From contig JADJSV010000001.1 of assembly GCA_016711505.1 (NCBI GenBank), positions 620,001 to 684,000 on the forward strand: a stretch of 64,000 nucleotides of DNA, given 5' to 3'. This DNA comes from Bacteroidota bacterium (GTDB lineage: Bacteria > Bacteroidota > Bacteroidia > AKYH767-A > 2013-40CM-41-45). The position numbers were made by a program, and so were the translations under genes. Of the stretch, positions 47,214-57,676 are shown one piece after another. Each line of letters opens with the position of its first letter. The stretch's first letter is position 1. The notes below the pieces were generated by a model, which saw only the letters and a list, made by a program, of their open reading frames with translations, was not told the origin of the DNA and searched no databases.

Positions 47214-48896
47214 TTACGCTTTATCATTATAAACCTTCAACACCCGAGCAGACGGTTCAGAAAGATTTCCTGACCATCGCGGTAACCAGTAATGTGGAAT
47301 CACCTGCCACTGATCGCCATTTTGATTTTGAAAAGCACGCATGAAATAAAAAGATTCTTTTGAAGGAGCAACTATTGACGGATGTAGTTTATCTTTTTTC
47401 ATTTCAAATTCCTGATCAGAAACTTTTTCATTCAAAAATTCCTGTACCCATTGAAACCATGATTTTTCTTTTCCGGAAACGCCATCGGAGAACGCTTCCT
47501 TTTTTCTCCACAAAACTTCTTCAGGTAATGTTTTTCCGAATTTACTTTTTGCAAATGCTGTACGAAAGAAATTCTTTTCGATACTATCTTTAGTTGGTAC
47601 TTTCCAGCTTGCAGGAAGTCCTCTGAAAAAATCAACAAACTCTCTGTCTAAGAATGGAACACGCGCCTCCAATCCATGACAAGAAATAGCTCTGTCAACA
47701 CGAAGTCCATCGAAGAGATGAATTTCATCCAGTAACCGGTAATGATCTTCCTGTGCCGATTTAAGATCGGGATGATTATAAAAATATAAATATCCCATCT
47801 GGCACTCATCAGCTCCATCACCATTAAGCACAACTTTTATATCAGTGTTTGCAGAAATATATTTCCCCAGTAAATACTGACCAACACTTGCTCTGATAGT
47901 TGTAATATCATATGTTTCCGTATTCTGTAAAACAGTATCGATTGCATCTAAACCTTCCTGAGGAGTAAAATAAATTATTTCATGTTCAATGTTACCATAT
48001 AATTTATTCAAATGCTCTGCTACACTTTTTGCATAAACTATATCGGTACCTTCTTTCATTCCAATGCTGAACGATTTTAGTTTTTTCCCCGGGTATTCTT
48101 CCGCCATGATCTTTGCAGCTACAGCACAGACGACGCTGGAATCCAGTCCACCGGAAAGCAAACAACCAATTGGACGGTCAGAGATCAACCGGTGCCGGAC
48201 AGCATTTTCAAATATTGAAATTGCTTTTGCATAATCGCTTTCAGCCGGCTTTGAATTCGTATTGTAATCAGCATTTACTACAGAAGGCCAGTATTGTTTT
48301 TTTGCAGGAGTTTTTCCAGGAGTCCAGTTCAGAATTGTTTTTTGACCAAACCGTTCAACATTCTGAAAGAATGGCGCCAATCCGGAAAGTAAACTACTGA
48401 ATCCAAAACTTTTCAGATCCTGACTAAAACCAATAAACATTGGACGCACACTTAAAGGATCAGTTGAAAGGAAAAGCTGCTTTAATTTATGTTGATGATA
48501 TTCAACAATTGCAAAACTGTATTCACCAACAAGTACTTTGTTTAATTTTTCAAGATCATAATTGAATAATTTCAATAGAGGAAGAATAACAGCACAATCA
48601 GAGCCGTGAAGGGAAACATCGAGTTTAAATTCAGCGATCAATTCCCTGAAATTATAGATCTCTCCATTACATACTAAATAGAATGTTCTCTCACCATCTA
48701 CCATATAAAAAGGCTGATCACCATCGACATCAAGGCCATTGATTGCAAGACGGTGAAAACCTAAAAATGAGTCTGGGTTTAAAATTGTCAGACTTCTATC
48801 CGGACCGCGTTTCCTTAATGTATTAAAAGAAGCATAAATTTTTGACGAATCGCCCTTTTCTACTATTTCGCCTAAAAGGCCATAAATACTGCACAT
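47214..48896 (-). CDS. asnB: Asparagine synthetase B (glutamine-hydrolysing)
   Basis: 560 residues. Cys2 after the initiator Met is the glutaminase nucleophile (MCSIYGLLG). The class II glutamine amidotransferase domain covers about 1-200, followed by the synthetase domain with PP-loop GCLLSGGLDSSVV. It makes asparagine from aspartate, glutamine and ATP. The C-terminal region has LDREFVDFFRGLPASWKVP. Complete, no unusual residues seen. Confidence 0.95.
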   Translation of the reverse strand: MCSIYGLLGEIVEKGDSSKIYASFNTLRKRGPDRSLTILNPDSFLGFHRLAINGLDVDGDQPFYMVDGERTFYLVCNGEIYNFRELIAEFKLDVSLHGSDCAVILPLLKLFNYDLEKLNKVLVGEYSFAIVEYHQHKLKQLFLSTDPLSVRPMFIGFSQDLKSFGFSSLLSGLAPFFQNVERFGQKTILNWTPGKTPAKKQYWPSVVNADYNTNSKPAESDYAKAISIFENAVRHRLISDRPIGCLLSGGLDSSVVCAVAAKIMAEEYPGKKLKSFSIGMKEGTDIVYAKSVAEHLNKLYGNIEHEIIYFTPQEGLDAIDTVLQNTETYDITTIRASVGQYLLGKYISANTDIKVVLNGDGADECQMGYLYFYNHPDLKSAQEDHYRLLDEIHLFDGLRVDRAISCHGLEARVPFLDREFVDFFRGLPASWKVPTKDSIEKNFFRTAFAKSKFGKTLPEEVLWRKKEAFSDGVSGKEKSWFQWVQEFLNEKVSDQEFEMKKDKLHPSIVAPSKESFYFMRAFQNQNGDQWQVIPHYWLPRWSGNLSEPSARVLKVYNDKA

Positions 48897-49449
48897 ATAT
48901 TTAAATTATTATGGGGAAAAGATACAGTTTTATGCAAGAAGTCAAAAATCAGAAGAGAATAATTTCCCGCAGAATACGCAGAATAGCCGCAGATTTTTAT
49001 TCATTAAAATGCATTGAACTTAGCTTTTATCCCAAAGGGATCTCTGCGGATTTTCTGCGTATTCTGCGTACTCTGCGGGAAATAAAATGTCATCTAATGC
49101 ACACTAACAACTCTGAGAAGTGACAAATTCCGGAAAGTTAGACCGTAAAATGAAATTGATCTCATGTAAAAAATGCATGAAAATTACCTGTAAAAAATTT
49201 GTTTCATTCTTCTTAAACAAGTTTGGTTTATTTCTTACAACAATTTTTTTTTATTTGACGAACAACATAACTGAAATTATTCTGAATTACGATTTCATTC
49301 TATAAAAATCTTTTCATCCTGCAACAAATCTTACAAAGTCCTCAAATGCCTTGAATTGGTAAATGCTCCCTTCCCTGCTGATGTACTTTTAAGAAATGAA
49401 AATAGCAGCAAGTCATTTTAAAAATGCGGCTATTATAAAGGTAAAAGGT
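48897..49449. other. Intergenic region with CGCAGA inverted repeat, otherwise no gene
   Basis: Spacer between divergent asnB and the giant surface protein. The hairpin at 48961-49085 takes up much of it; the rest is AT-rich. Short frames inside it (for example near 48911 and 49120) have no gene-like features. Confidence 0.6.
48961..49085. repeat. Hairpin with CGCAGA tandem arms
   Basis: The left arm (48961-48994) holds CCCGCAGAATACGCAGAATA and the right arm (49041-49085) the complementary TCTGCG units, ending CTCTGCGGGAAATAAAA. The loop holds ATCCC-AAA-GGGAT. The right-arm ending is shared with the single-arm copy at 8804-8848. TCTGCG-type arrays of this form are common in Bacteroidota intergenic DNA. 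Confidence 0.85.
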
Positions 49450-52400
49450 ATGAATCGAAATTTACCCATTAAAAAAGTACTGGTCTTCATATGTGCTTTT
49501 CTGCTTTTCGTAAGCGGAAAAGTATCGGCAAGTCATACGATGGGAGCCGACTTAACATACGAGTGCCTCGGGGGGAATACTTACAAAGTAACTGTTTCCT
49601 TCTATCGTGATTGTATCGGAATTGCTGCGCCGGCAAATCCTTTGGTTACAGTTACATCGACATCGTGCGGTCAATCTCTTAGTGTTACCTGTTACAAACG
49701 ACCAGGTACCGGTCAGGAAGTAACTCCTGCCTGTTCAAGTTCAGTTACAACTTGTAATGGCGGACCTTTTACCGGAATTCAGGAGTGGGTATATGATGGT
49801 ATCATCACCTTACCAGCTGCTTGCGCCGACTGGACATTTGGTTATTCACTTTGTTGCAGAAATGCTGCAATCACTACGATCAATACTCCCAGTGGAAGTA
49901 CATTCTATATCTATGCTACTTTGAATAACCTTGTTTCAACTTGTAATTCATCACCAACTTTTTCTAACAAACCTGTTCCATTCCTTTGTTTAGGTCAGCA
50001 ATATTGTTTCAACCACGGTGCTTATGATGCCGATGGTGATTCACTTGTTTATGAACTGATCACTCCAATGCAAACCTCTTCATCAACTGTTACATATCAT
50101 GCTCCTTACAATGCTTCTAATCCGCTTAATTCGTCGCCATCGACATCGTTTAACTCGGCGACGGGTGACATCTGTTTAAATCCACAGGCACTTGAAGTTA
50201 CCGTTATGGCTGTTCTTGTAAAAGAATACAGAAACGGAGATTTGATTGGTACTGTTGAACGTGACTTGCAGTTAACAGTAATGAACTGTGCAAATACACT
50301 TCCTACTTTAACAGGTATCAATGGAACAAATAATTTCAGTATTACAATTTGTGCCAATGAGCCGACATGCTTCGACATCTTTTCAAATGATGTGGATGCA
50401 GGTCAGCAATTGTTAGTGGACTGGAATTTCGGAATTCCCGGAGCTACATTTAATACCGGAACCGGATTACATCCAACAGGAACATTTTGCTGGACACCGG
50501 GTGCATCTGACATTGGAAATAGTTATTCGTTTACAGTCAGAGTACAAGATGACGCTTGTCCGTATTACGGAAGTCAGATCTATTCTTATACTGTCAACGT
50601 AATTGGTATAACAGCCAGTGCAGGTCCTGATCAACAAATTGCATGTAGTGACCTTGCTACACTTACTGCACATGGTTACGGCGGAAGCGGTACATACACT
50701 TACTTATGGAGTACCGGTTCTACAATGCAAGCCATTACTGTCGGAGAAGGGTCATACAGCGTCACTGTTAATGATGGTTCATGTACAGCAACAGATACAG
50801 TGAATGTAACATTGCCTTTCATTCCAACAGCTGCCTTTACTAACTCTCCTGTATTGTGTTTAAATAACCCGATACAATTTACTGACCAGTCAACTACTCC
50901 TGCCGGAGTATTTACTGATTACCATTGGGATTTTGATGATGGAACTACTTCTACATTGCAAAATCCATCGCATCAGTTTCCCGGAGCAGGTTCATATGAT
51001 GTTACATTAATTGTAACCAATAATCTTGGTTGTGTTGATTCAGTAACTCATACAATTGTAATTGCAACACCACCGGTTTCACAATTTACTGCATCGAATT
51101 CCTGCATCAACTCAGTAGTATCATTTACCGATCAGACTACAGGTAACGATAATTACTGGCACTGGTATTTTGGTGATGGTGCTACTTCATTTGCTCATAA
51201 CCCTACTCATACATATACTTCATCAGGTACATTTAATGTCATGCTGATCAGCGGTGACACTCTTGGTTGTCTTGATACAGTTTCTCATCCGATTACAATA
51301 TTCCCTTTACCTGTAGCTTCTGCAGGTACTAATCAGAATGTTTGTGCAGGTGGTTCTGTAACATTAACAGCAACTGGAGGAGTTACTTATGTTTGGCATC
51401 CTTCAGGTTCTACCGGATCTTCAATTGTATTGACTCCCGGTAGTAGTACAAACGTATCGGTAACTGTTACCGATGCGAATGGTTGTTCTGCTGTAGATAC
51501 AGTAAGTATTGCAGTCAACCCTTTGCCAAATATCAATGCGGGAACAGATGGTTTTATTTGTTCAGGCGGTTCAGTGACTTTGAATGCTACAGGTGGTATT
51601 TCATATGTATGGATGCCTGGTGGTCATTCAGGTCCTTCTTATACAGTGGATCCTGCTACTACTACTTCTTATACTGTTATTGGTACCGGTGCGAATGGTT
51701 GTACTTCATCTGACATAGTTAATGTAAATGTTGGAGCTCTGCCTGTAGTAACTATTAGTCCTGACGTGAATATATGTGCTGGTCAGAGTACTACTCTTAC
51801 TGCAAGTGGTGGATTAACTTATTCATGGAATCCTATTGGTGCTACTACGGGTACTGTTACTGTTACTCCCGGTACATCAACTCAATATGAAGTAATAGCA
51901 ACAGATGCGGCAGGTTGTACATCGAATGCATATGTTATGGTCGATGTCAATCCACTTCCTGTTGTTAACCTGCAATCGTTTTTCCTTTGTTCAGGTTCTA
52001 CAACAACTCTGAATGCAGGAAATCCAGGATCAACTTATAGCTGGAGTACCGGAGAAACAACACAAACTATCTCAATCAACGCCGGAGGAAATTATAACGT
52101 TACTGTTACTTCTCCTTTTGGTTGTGTCGCAAGCTCTGCATGTACAATTGTCAGCGGAACAGCTCTTACAATAAATCTTGCTAACGTTGCTTTTTGCCAG
52201 GGTGATTCTGCAACTCTTGATGCAGGATATCCGGGTATGACTTATAACTGGACAACAGGTGCTACTTCACAAGCTATTACAGTTCATTCAGCTGGAAATT
52301 ATGGTGTAACTGTAACTGATAGTCTTGGTTGTAGTGGCTCTATAAATGTTAGTGCAGTAATGAATACCTTGCCTGTAACTAACTTCTCTGCAACTTCTGT

Positions 52401-55400
52401 TTGTCAGGGTGCTACTACTGCTTTCACCGATGGATCTTCCACTACATCCGGTTCCATTACTAACTGGGCCTGGGATTTTGGTGATGCCGGTAATTCAGTG
52501 GCACAAAATCCAACACATACTTATTCAACTGCCGGAACTTACATTGTTACTCTCACAACAACAACATCAAATGGTTGTTCGAGTACAATTACAAGATCGA
52601 TAACTGTAAATCCATTGCCGGTTGCAGCCTTTACTACTGCAAATGGTTGCGCAGGAAGTAATATTTCATTCACAAATACTTCGACAGTAAGTACAGGTTT
52701 CATAAATACATTTGCATGGAATTTCGGAGATGCTACAACTTCTTCAAGTTCTAATCCTACACATACTTATGCTAGTGCAGGAAACTATGTAGTAAATCTG
52801 CAGGTAACAACAGCAGGTGGTTGTTCGGCAAACGTAAATGGAAACTTAACTGTTCATCCGATTCCTGTTGCTACATTCTCTGCTCCTGCAGCTTGTTTAG
52901 GAAATGCAACTGTATTCAATAATACATCGAGTATTTCCACAGGTTCAATTACTACTACCAACTGGAATTTTAATGACTCATATACGTCTACACAAAATTC
53001 TCCTTCCCATACATTTACTACCTCAGGTACACATAGTGTTAACCTGATCGTAAGTTCTGCATTTGGTTGTACTGATACAGTAATTCAGAATATTACCATC
53101 AATGCTCTTCCTGTTCCAAATGCGGGAGCTGATCAGACAGTTTGTAACGGTACTACAGTAAGTCTTACTGCAACCGGTGGAACAACCTATAACTGGATGC
53201 CGGGAAATCATACTGGTTCAACTTATTCAGTTTCGCCTTCAGCAACTACGACTTATTCAGTTCAGGTCACTGATGCTAATGGATGCTCTGCTTCAGACAA
53301 TGTTGTTGTTAATATCAATTCATTGCCAACTGCAAATGCAGGTGCTAACAGAGCGATCTGTACAGGTGGATCTGTTACACTAAATGGATCCGGTGGATCT
53401 ACATACAACTGGATGCCCGGTAATTTAACTACTGCGAACATCGCGGTAAACCCGACAGCAAATACAACATTTATACTCACGGTAACTGATGCTAACGGAT
53501 GTCAGGATACTGATCAGGTAGCAGTTACTGTAAATGCTTTACCTGTTGTGTCTGCCGGTCCTGATCAGGCGATCTGTAATGGTTCTATCGTCAACTTTAC
53601 TGCAACCGGTGCAACTACTTACCAATGGAATCCTATTGGAAGCACAGCATCAAGTATTTTTGTTACTCCTTCTGTCAATTCAACATATACTTTGATCGGT
53701 ACTGATGCCAATGGATGTATTTCCAGTGATACAGTAAGCGTCACAGTTCATGCTGTTCCAGTAGTCAACTTAAATCCAACATTTATTTGTTTAGGATATA
53801 GTTCGACTCTTGATGCAGGAAATGCAGGAAGTTCATATGACTGGTCTACGGGTGAAACAACTCAAACTATTTCAGTTTCGGACTCAGGTTCTTATACTGT
53901 TGTAGTAACAAGTGCAAACGGTTGTGCGGCTCTTGGACAAACTGTTGTTACGGTTGGTGGAAACATCACTGCAAATCCTACCACAATAAATATTTGTTCC
54001 GGAAATTCAACAACATTGAATGCCGGTAATCCCGGAAGTACATATGCTTGGTCAACGGGTCAAACAACTCAAACGATCACAACAAGTATATCCGGAAATT
54101 ATTATGTAACAATTACAGACCTGAATGGTTGTGCTGCTACAAAACTCAACGTGGTTAATGTTGACCCATTACCTGTCGCATCCTTTGCAGTTAGTCCAAC
54201 CTGCCTTGGAAACTCAACAATGTTTACAAACAACAGTACTATATCAAGTGGAACTATTGCAAATTCATTGTGGTCATTCGGTGATTCATTTTCTTCGAGC
54301 TCATTAAATCCTTCCCACTCTTATTCAGGAGCCGGTTCGTATTCAGTTACTCTCACTATCACTTCAGCAGCCGGTTGTACTTCTACAACGAATCAAAACG
54401 TAGTAATAAATCCATTACCTACAGCTGATTTTTCTACTACTACTGTTTGTCTTGGTTCTTCGAACCAGTTCACTGATAATTCTACTGTGAGTTCAGGATT
54501 TATTTCTGAATGGATCTGGAATTTTGGTGATGGAACTACAGGAACATCGGCTTCAACAAGTCATGCTTATTCAACTGCAGGAAATTATACTGCTACTTTA
54601 ATTGCAGTAACAAATAATAATTGCTCTGATACTATTTCTCATCAGGTTGTAGTAAATGGTTTACCTGTATCAGCCTTTACTGCCGGCAACGGTTGTGCTG
54701 AATCGCTGATTAATTTCACAAATACTTCAAACTCTGCTTATGGTTCCATAACTGCTTATGCATGGAATTTCAATAATGGAAACACTTCAACATTAACGGA
54801 TCCATCGATTCAATTTACAAACCCGGGAACGTACAATGTTTCATTGATAGCAACAACAGTTTCAGGTTGTGTTGACACATCAAAACAGGCAATTACAATT
54901 TATCCGGTTCCTGTTGCAGCAATCAATGTAACTTCTGCCTGTACGAATTCTAATATTGGTCTTGTAAATAATTCTACGATTACTTCAGGAACTATACAAA
55001 ATCATTACTGGACTTTTGGCGACAATACAACATCAAATGCAATTACTCCTTCACATACTTATGCTTCAGCTGGAACATACACTGTGAATCTGGTTGTAAC
55101 CTCTGACCGTGGTTGTCGTGATACTGTCTCAGTAACCACAAATTCTCATCCACTTCCTGTAGTCAGCATGACAACAGAAAGCGTATGTCTTGGAATTGAT
55201 GTTGATTTCTTAAACTCTACCTCTTCTGCTTCCGGTGGAATAACAACATGGAACTGGTCATTTGGTGATGGAACAACTTCAACATCATTCCAGCCTTCAC
55301 ATAATTATCCTGCACCGGGAAATTACACTGTTCAACTCACAGCTACATCTAATTACGGATGTAATGCTACTTCAAGTTCTTCATTAAACATATATCCAAA

Positions 55401-57156
55401 TCCGGTCGCTGCCTTCGCAGTATCGAATGTCTGCTTAGGCGGAGCAAATCAGCTTGTCAACCTTTCATCGGTTGATGGTGGTATCAGCTTCACAAGTACA
55501 TGGACATTTGATGATGGAACGCACGATCAATCAACAAATCCTTCCCATACATTTGCCGCTGCCGGTGGTTACAATATTTCATTGGCAGTTTCCACACCCA
55601 ACGGTTGTACATCTCAGGTTACCCACAACCTGAGTGTGTATAATCCTCCGGTTGCACGGTTCCTTGGAAATGATGTATGCGATGGTGTATCAACCCACTT
55701 CATAGATCAGTCGTATTCTCAGGACGGAAACATTGTTGGCTGGTTATGGAACTTCGGTGACAATGGTGCATCGATTGAAGGTAACCCTGCTCATCTTTAT
55801 GGTGATCCGAATACTTACAATGTATCATTAACTGTTACTTCGATTTATGGATGTTATGATACTTACAACGATTCTGTTCAGATCTTTGCACGTCCATTTA
55901 CTGCTATACATGCAACCTCTGCATGTCAGAATGCACCGGTTCAGTTCATGAACATGTCGAATAGTTCAGGTCAGGTTAATTACAACTGGGATCTTGGCAA
56001 TGGATTTACTACGACGGATTCTTCATTCAGTTATACATTTGGTACAGCAGGATTCTATGATGTGACTCTTGTTGCAACTGATTCAAATAATTGTTCAACA
56101 ACAGAACTTGCCCGTGTAGAAGTTTATCCTTTACCGGTACCAAATTTTGTTACAACAGAAGCTTGTCTTAATTCACCTACACAATTCACAAATCAATCTT
56201 ATGTGAATTCAGGAAGTACAATTTCTGCATACATCTGGAATTTTGGTGATCAGTCAACTGCTAACCAAACTAATCCGAATCACACCTATGCTCAGGTTGG
56301 AACTTATAATATCACACTCGAAGCAGTTACAAATTACGGTTGTCGTGAGACAACAGTTGTACAGGCGCGTGTGAATCCAAATCCTGTTGCAATATTTGCT
56401 TCAAGTGGTTCAGGTTGCGGACCGATAACTTCAACTTTCACTGAAGGGTCATCTGTCAGTGAAGGAAGTGTAACGGGTTGGTTATGGACATTTGGAGATG
56501 GAGATATTTCTACGGATCGTTATCCGACTCACATCTTTACAAATCCGGGTAACTATGATGTTAACCTGACTGTCGTTTCTGATCGTGGATGTTATGCTTC
56601 TTATACCGGCTCAAATGTGATCCAGGTGTATCCATCACCTACTGCTGATTTTACTGCCAGTACTTATATAACTGATATCATGAATCCAACGATCGATTTC
56701 CAGAATCTTTCTACGAATTATTCAGCTTATCAGTGGGTATTTGGTGATGGTGCTTCAACTACAACAGTTCTTAATCCGACACATACGTTCAGTGATACAG
56801 GTTCTTATTCTGCTTTGCTGATCACAACAAATGCTTATGGTTGTCGTGATACGATCTTCAAATCAATTGAGATCCGTCCGAAATCAACATTGTTTGTTCC
56901 GAATTGTTTTACACCTAACGGTGACGGTAAAAATGAGGTCTTCAGACCATACCATACGAATATGGAACACTTACAAGTGTGGGTATTCGACAGATGGGGA
57001 TTGTTACTTAAAACCTGGGATACTCTTGACGGTTCATGGGATGGTTTCTATGATGGTAAAAAGTGTCAACAGGATACATATGTATATAAAATTATTGGTG
57101 AGGGTATTGACGGACAACATTCCGAATGGGTGGGTCACGTGAGTATTGTTTACTAA
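49450..57156 (+). CDS. Giant PKD/Ig-like surface protein with T9SS type B (gliding motility C-terminal) domain
   Basis: About 2570 residues from the ATG at 49450 (signal peptide KKVLVFICAFLLFVSGKVSA); the frame is open from 49396. The N-terminal region SHTMGADLTYECLGG is followed by one Ig-like unit and two PKD domains. Then five Ig-like units, three PKD, five Ig-like units and eleven PKD domains follow. The WxFGDG-type PKD motif occurs 16 times and the C-x-G-x(3)-L Ig-like unit 11 times. The C-terminus FVPNCFTPNGDGKNEVFRP is the CHU-type T9SS type B signal. It is expected to be an adhesin-like exported filament or surface protein. Confidence 0.93.
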   Translation: MNRNLPIKKVLVFICAFLLFVSGKVSASHTMGADLTYECLGGNTYKVTVSFYRDCIGIAAPANPLVTVTSTSCGQSLSVTCYKRPGTGQEVTPACSSSVTTCNGGPFTGIQEWVYDGIITLPAACADWTFGYSLCCRNAAITTINTPSGSTFYIYATLNNLVSTCNSSPTFSNKPVPFLCLGQQYCFNHGAYDADGDSLVYELITPMQTSSSTVTYHAPYNASNPLNSSPSTSFNSATGDICLNPQALEVTVMAVLVKEYRNGDLIGTVERDLQLTVMNCANTLPTLTGINGTNNFSITICANEPTCFDIFSNDVDAGQQLLVDWNFGIPGATFNTGTGLHPTGTFCWTPGASDIGNSYSFTVRVQDDACPYYGSQIYSYTVNVIGITASAGPDQQIACSDLATLTAHGYGGSGTYTYLWSTGSTMQAITVGEGSYSVTVNDGSCTATDTVNVTLPFIPTAAFTNSPVLCLNNPIQFTDQSTTPAGVFTDYHWDFDDGTTSTLQNPSHQFPGAGSYDVTLIVTNNLGCVDSVTHTIVIATPPVSQFTASNSCINSVVSFTDQTTGNDNYWHWYFGDGATSFAHNPTHTYTSSGTFNVMLISGDTLGCLDTVSHPITIFPLPVASAGTNQNVCAGGSVTLTATGGVTYVWHPSGSTGSSIVLTPGSSTNVSVTVTDANGCSAVDTVSIAVNPLPNINAGTDGFICSGGSVTLNATGGISYVWMPGGHSGPSYTVDPATTTSYTVIGTGANGCTSSDIVNVNVGALPVVTISPDVNICAGQSTTLTASGGLTYSWNPIGATTGTVTVTPGTSTQYEVIATDAAGCTSNAYVMVDVNPLPVVNLQSFFLCSGSTTTLNAGNPGSTYSWSTGETTQTISINAGGNYNVTVTSPFGCVASSACTIVSGTALTINLANVAFCQGDSATLDAGYPGMTYNWTTGATSQAITVHSAGNYGVTVTDSLGCSGSINVSAVMNTLPVTNFSATSVCQGATTAFTDGSSTTSGSITNWAWDFGDAGNSVAQNPTHTYSTAGTYIVTLTTTTSNGCSSTITRSITVNPLPVAAFTTANGCAGSNISFTNTSTVSTGFINTFAWNFGDATTSSSSNPTHTYASAGNYVVNLQVTTAGGCSANVNGNLTVHPIPVATFSAPAACLGNATVFNNTSSISTGSITTTNWNFNDSYTSTQNSPSHTFTTSGTHSVNLIVSSAFGCTDTVIQNITINALPVPNAGADQTVCNGTTVSLTATGGTTYNWMPGNHTGSTYSVSPSATTTYSVQVTDANGCSASDNVVVNINSLPTANAGANRAICTGGSVTLNGSGGSTYNWMPGNLTTANIAVNPTANTTFILTVTDANGCQDTDQVAVTVNALPVVSAGPDQAICNGSIVNFTATGATTYQWNPIGSTASSIFVTPSVNSTYTLIGTDANGCISSDTVSVTVHAVPVVNLNPTFICLGYSSTLDAGNAGSSYDWSTGETTQTISVSDSGSYTVVVTSANGCAALGQTVVTVGGNITANPTTINICSGNSTTLNAGNPGSTYAWSTGQTTQTITTSISGNYYVTITDLNGCAATKLNVVNVDPLPVASFAVSPTCLGNSTMFTNNSTISSGTIANSLWSFGDSFSSSSLNPSHSYSGAGSYSVTLTITSAAGCTSTTNQNVVINPLPTADFSTTTVCLGSSNQFTDNSTVSSGFISEWIWNFGDGTTGTSASTSHAYSTAGNYTATLIAVTNNNCSDTISHQVVVNGLPVSAFTAGNGCAESLINFTNTSNSAYGSITAYAWNFNNGNTSTLTDPSIQFTNPGTYNVSLIATTVSGCVDTSKQAITIYPVPVAAINVTSACTNSNIGLVNNSTITSGTIQNHYWTFGDNTTSNAITPSHTYASAGTYTVNLVVTSDRGCRDTVSVTTNSHPLPVVSMTTESVCLGIDVDFLNSTSSASGGITTWNWSFGDGTTSTSFQPSHNYPAPGNYTVQLTATSNYGCNATSSSSLNIYPNPVAAFAVSNVCLGGANQLVNLSSVDGGISFTSTWTFDDGTHDQSTNPSHTFAAAGGYNISLAVSTPNGCTSQVTHNLSVYNPPVARFLGNDVCDGVSTHFIDQSYSQDGNIVGWLWNFGDNGASIEGNPAHLYGDPNTYNVSLTVTSIYGCYDTYNDSVQIFARPFTAIHATSACQNAPVQFMNMSNSSGQVNYNWDLGNGFTTTDSSFSYTFGTAGFYDVTLVATDSNNCSTTELARVEVYPLPVPNFVTTEACLNSPTQFTNQSYVNSGSTISAYIWNFGDQSTANQTNPNHTYAQVGTYNITLEAVTNYGCRETTVVQARVNPNPVAIFASSGSGCGPITSTFTEGSSVSEGSVTGWLWTFGDGDISTDRYPTHIFTNPGNYDVNLTVVSDRGCYASYTGSNVIQVYPSPTADFTASTYITDIMNPTIDFQNLSTNYSAYQWVFGDGASTTTVLNPTHTFSDTGSYSALLITTNAYGCRDTIFKSIEIRPKSTLFVPNCFTPNGDGKNEVFRPYHTNMEHLQVWVFDRWGLLLKTWDTLDGSWDGFYDGKKCQQDTYVYKIIGEGIDGQHSEWVGHVSIVY

Positions 57157-57190
57157 AAATAGTGCGTTTGGTTTTTCATGGTGTGTTTCT

Positions 57191-57224
57191 GAACTCCCGG
57201 AGTGCGTCCGGGAGTTCTTCTTTA
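57191..57224 (+). terminator. Strong terminator after the giant protein
   Basis: An 11-bp perfect stem GAACTCCCGGA/TCCGGGAGTTC around GTGCG is followed by TTCTTTAT. It could also stop the convergent small gene at 57244. Confidence 0.85.
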
Positions 57225-57243
57225 TAACCATTCCCGTAAATTC

Positions 57244-57432
57244 TTATCTGAACTTCCAGCCCGGAGGATACACCGAACGGACATTAGGACGTGTTCTCAC
57301 CAAAGATCGCAAGTAAGCGAACTTATGCGGCGTCCCGAATACTGCACGCAATTTTTTGAAGTCTTCAAAGATCATAATTTGACGGTCATCTTTCGGATGA
57401 AAGCCAAATGAATAATTATCGTAGTTGTTCAT
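57244..57432 (-). CDS. Small protein of unknown function
   Basis: 62 residues, basic, no signal peptide. The sequence NYSFGFHPKDDRQIMIFEDF, then KKLRAVFGTPHKFAYLRSLV is protein-like and balanced in composition. A promoter (57452-57482, minus strand) lies 20 nt before its ATG, which supports a real gene. The family is not recognised. The overlapping plus-strand frame is less convincing. Confidence 0.6.
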   Translation of the reverse strand: MNNYDNYSFGFHPKDDRQIMIFEDFKKLRAVFGTPHKFAYLRSLVRTRPNVRSVYPPGWKFR

Positions 57433-57451
57433 ATTTGTTTTATTGATGAAT

Positions 57452-57482
57452 CAAAAATACGATTGCGATGAAGGGAGTTCAA
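57452..57482 (-). promoter_or_regulatory. Bacteroidota-type promoter of the small gene
   Basis: On the minus strand TTG (57482-57480), 20 nt, then TATTTTTG (57459-57452). Confidence 0.5.
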
Positions 57483-57676
57483 TTATTATTGGTGGATGGG
57501 GGTTTCGGGAGGGCGAGTAAATTGGAATGTCTTCTTAAGTAAAAACAATTGATGTTACAGAAAAGATAAAAATTCCAACCAGAATAAAAGTATCGGACTT
57601 TGCTTTTTTATTTTTGACAAAACATCAAAGGGATAAAAAACTACTCTTATATTGGTAAAAAATAATTTATACTGAT

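Noticed and set aside
48911..49123. 70-codon plus-strand frame over the CGCAGA hairpin
   Set aside because: It is encoded mostly by the inverted repeat (IISRRIRRIAAD and the like) and has no homologue-like features or promoter.
49120..49305. 61-codon frame before the giant protein
   Set aside because: Low-complexity Lys/Phe/Ile composition in AT-rich DNA; no ribosome site or family signal.
57202..57411. 69-codon plus-strand frame
   Set aside because: It overlaps the minus-strand small gene, which has a better promoter and start, and its beginning lies in the terminator.
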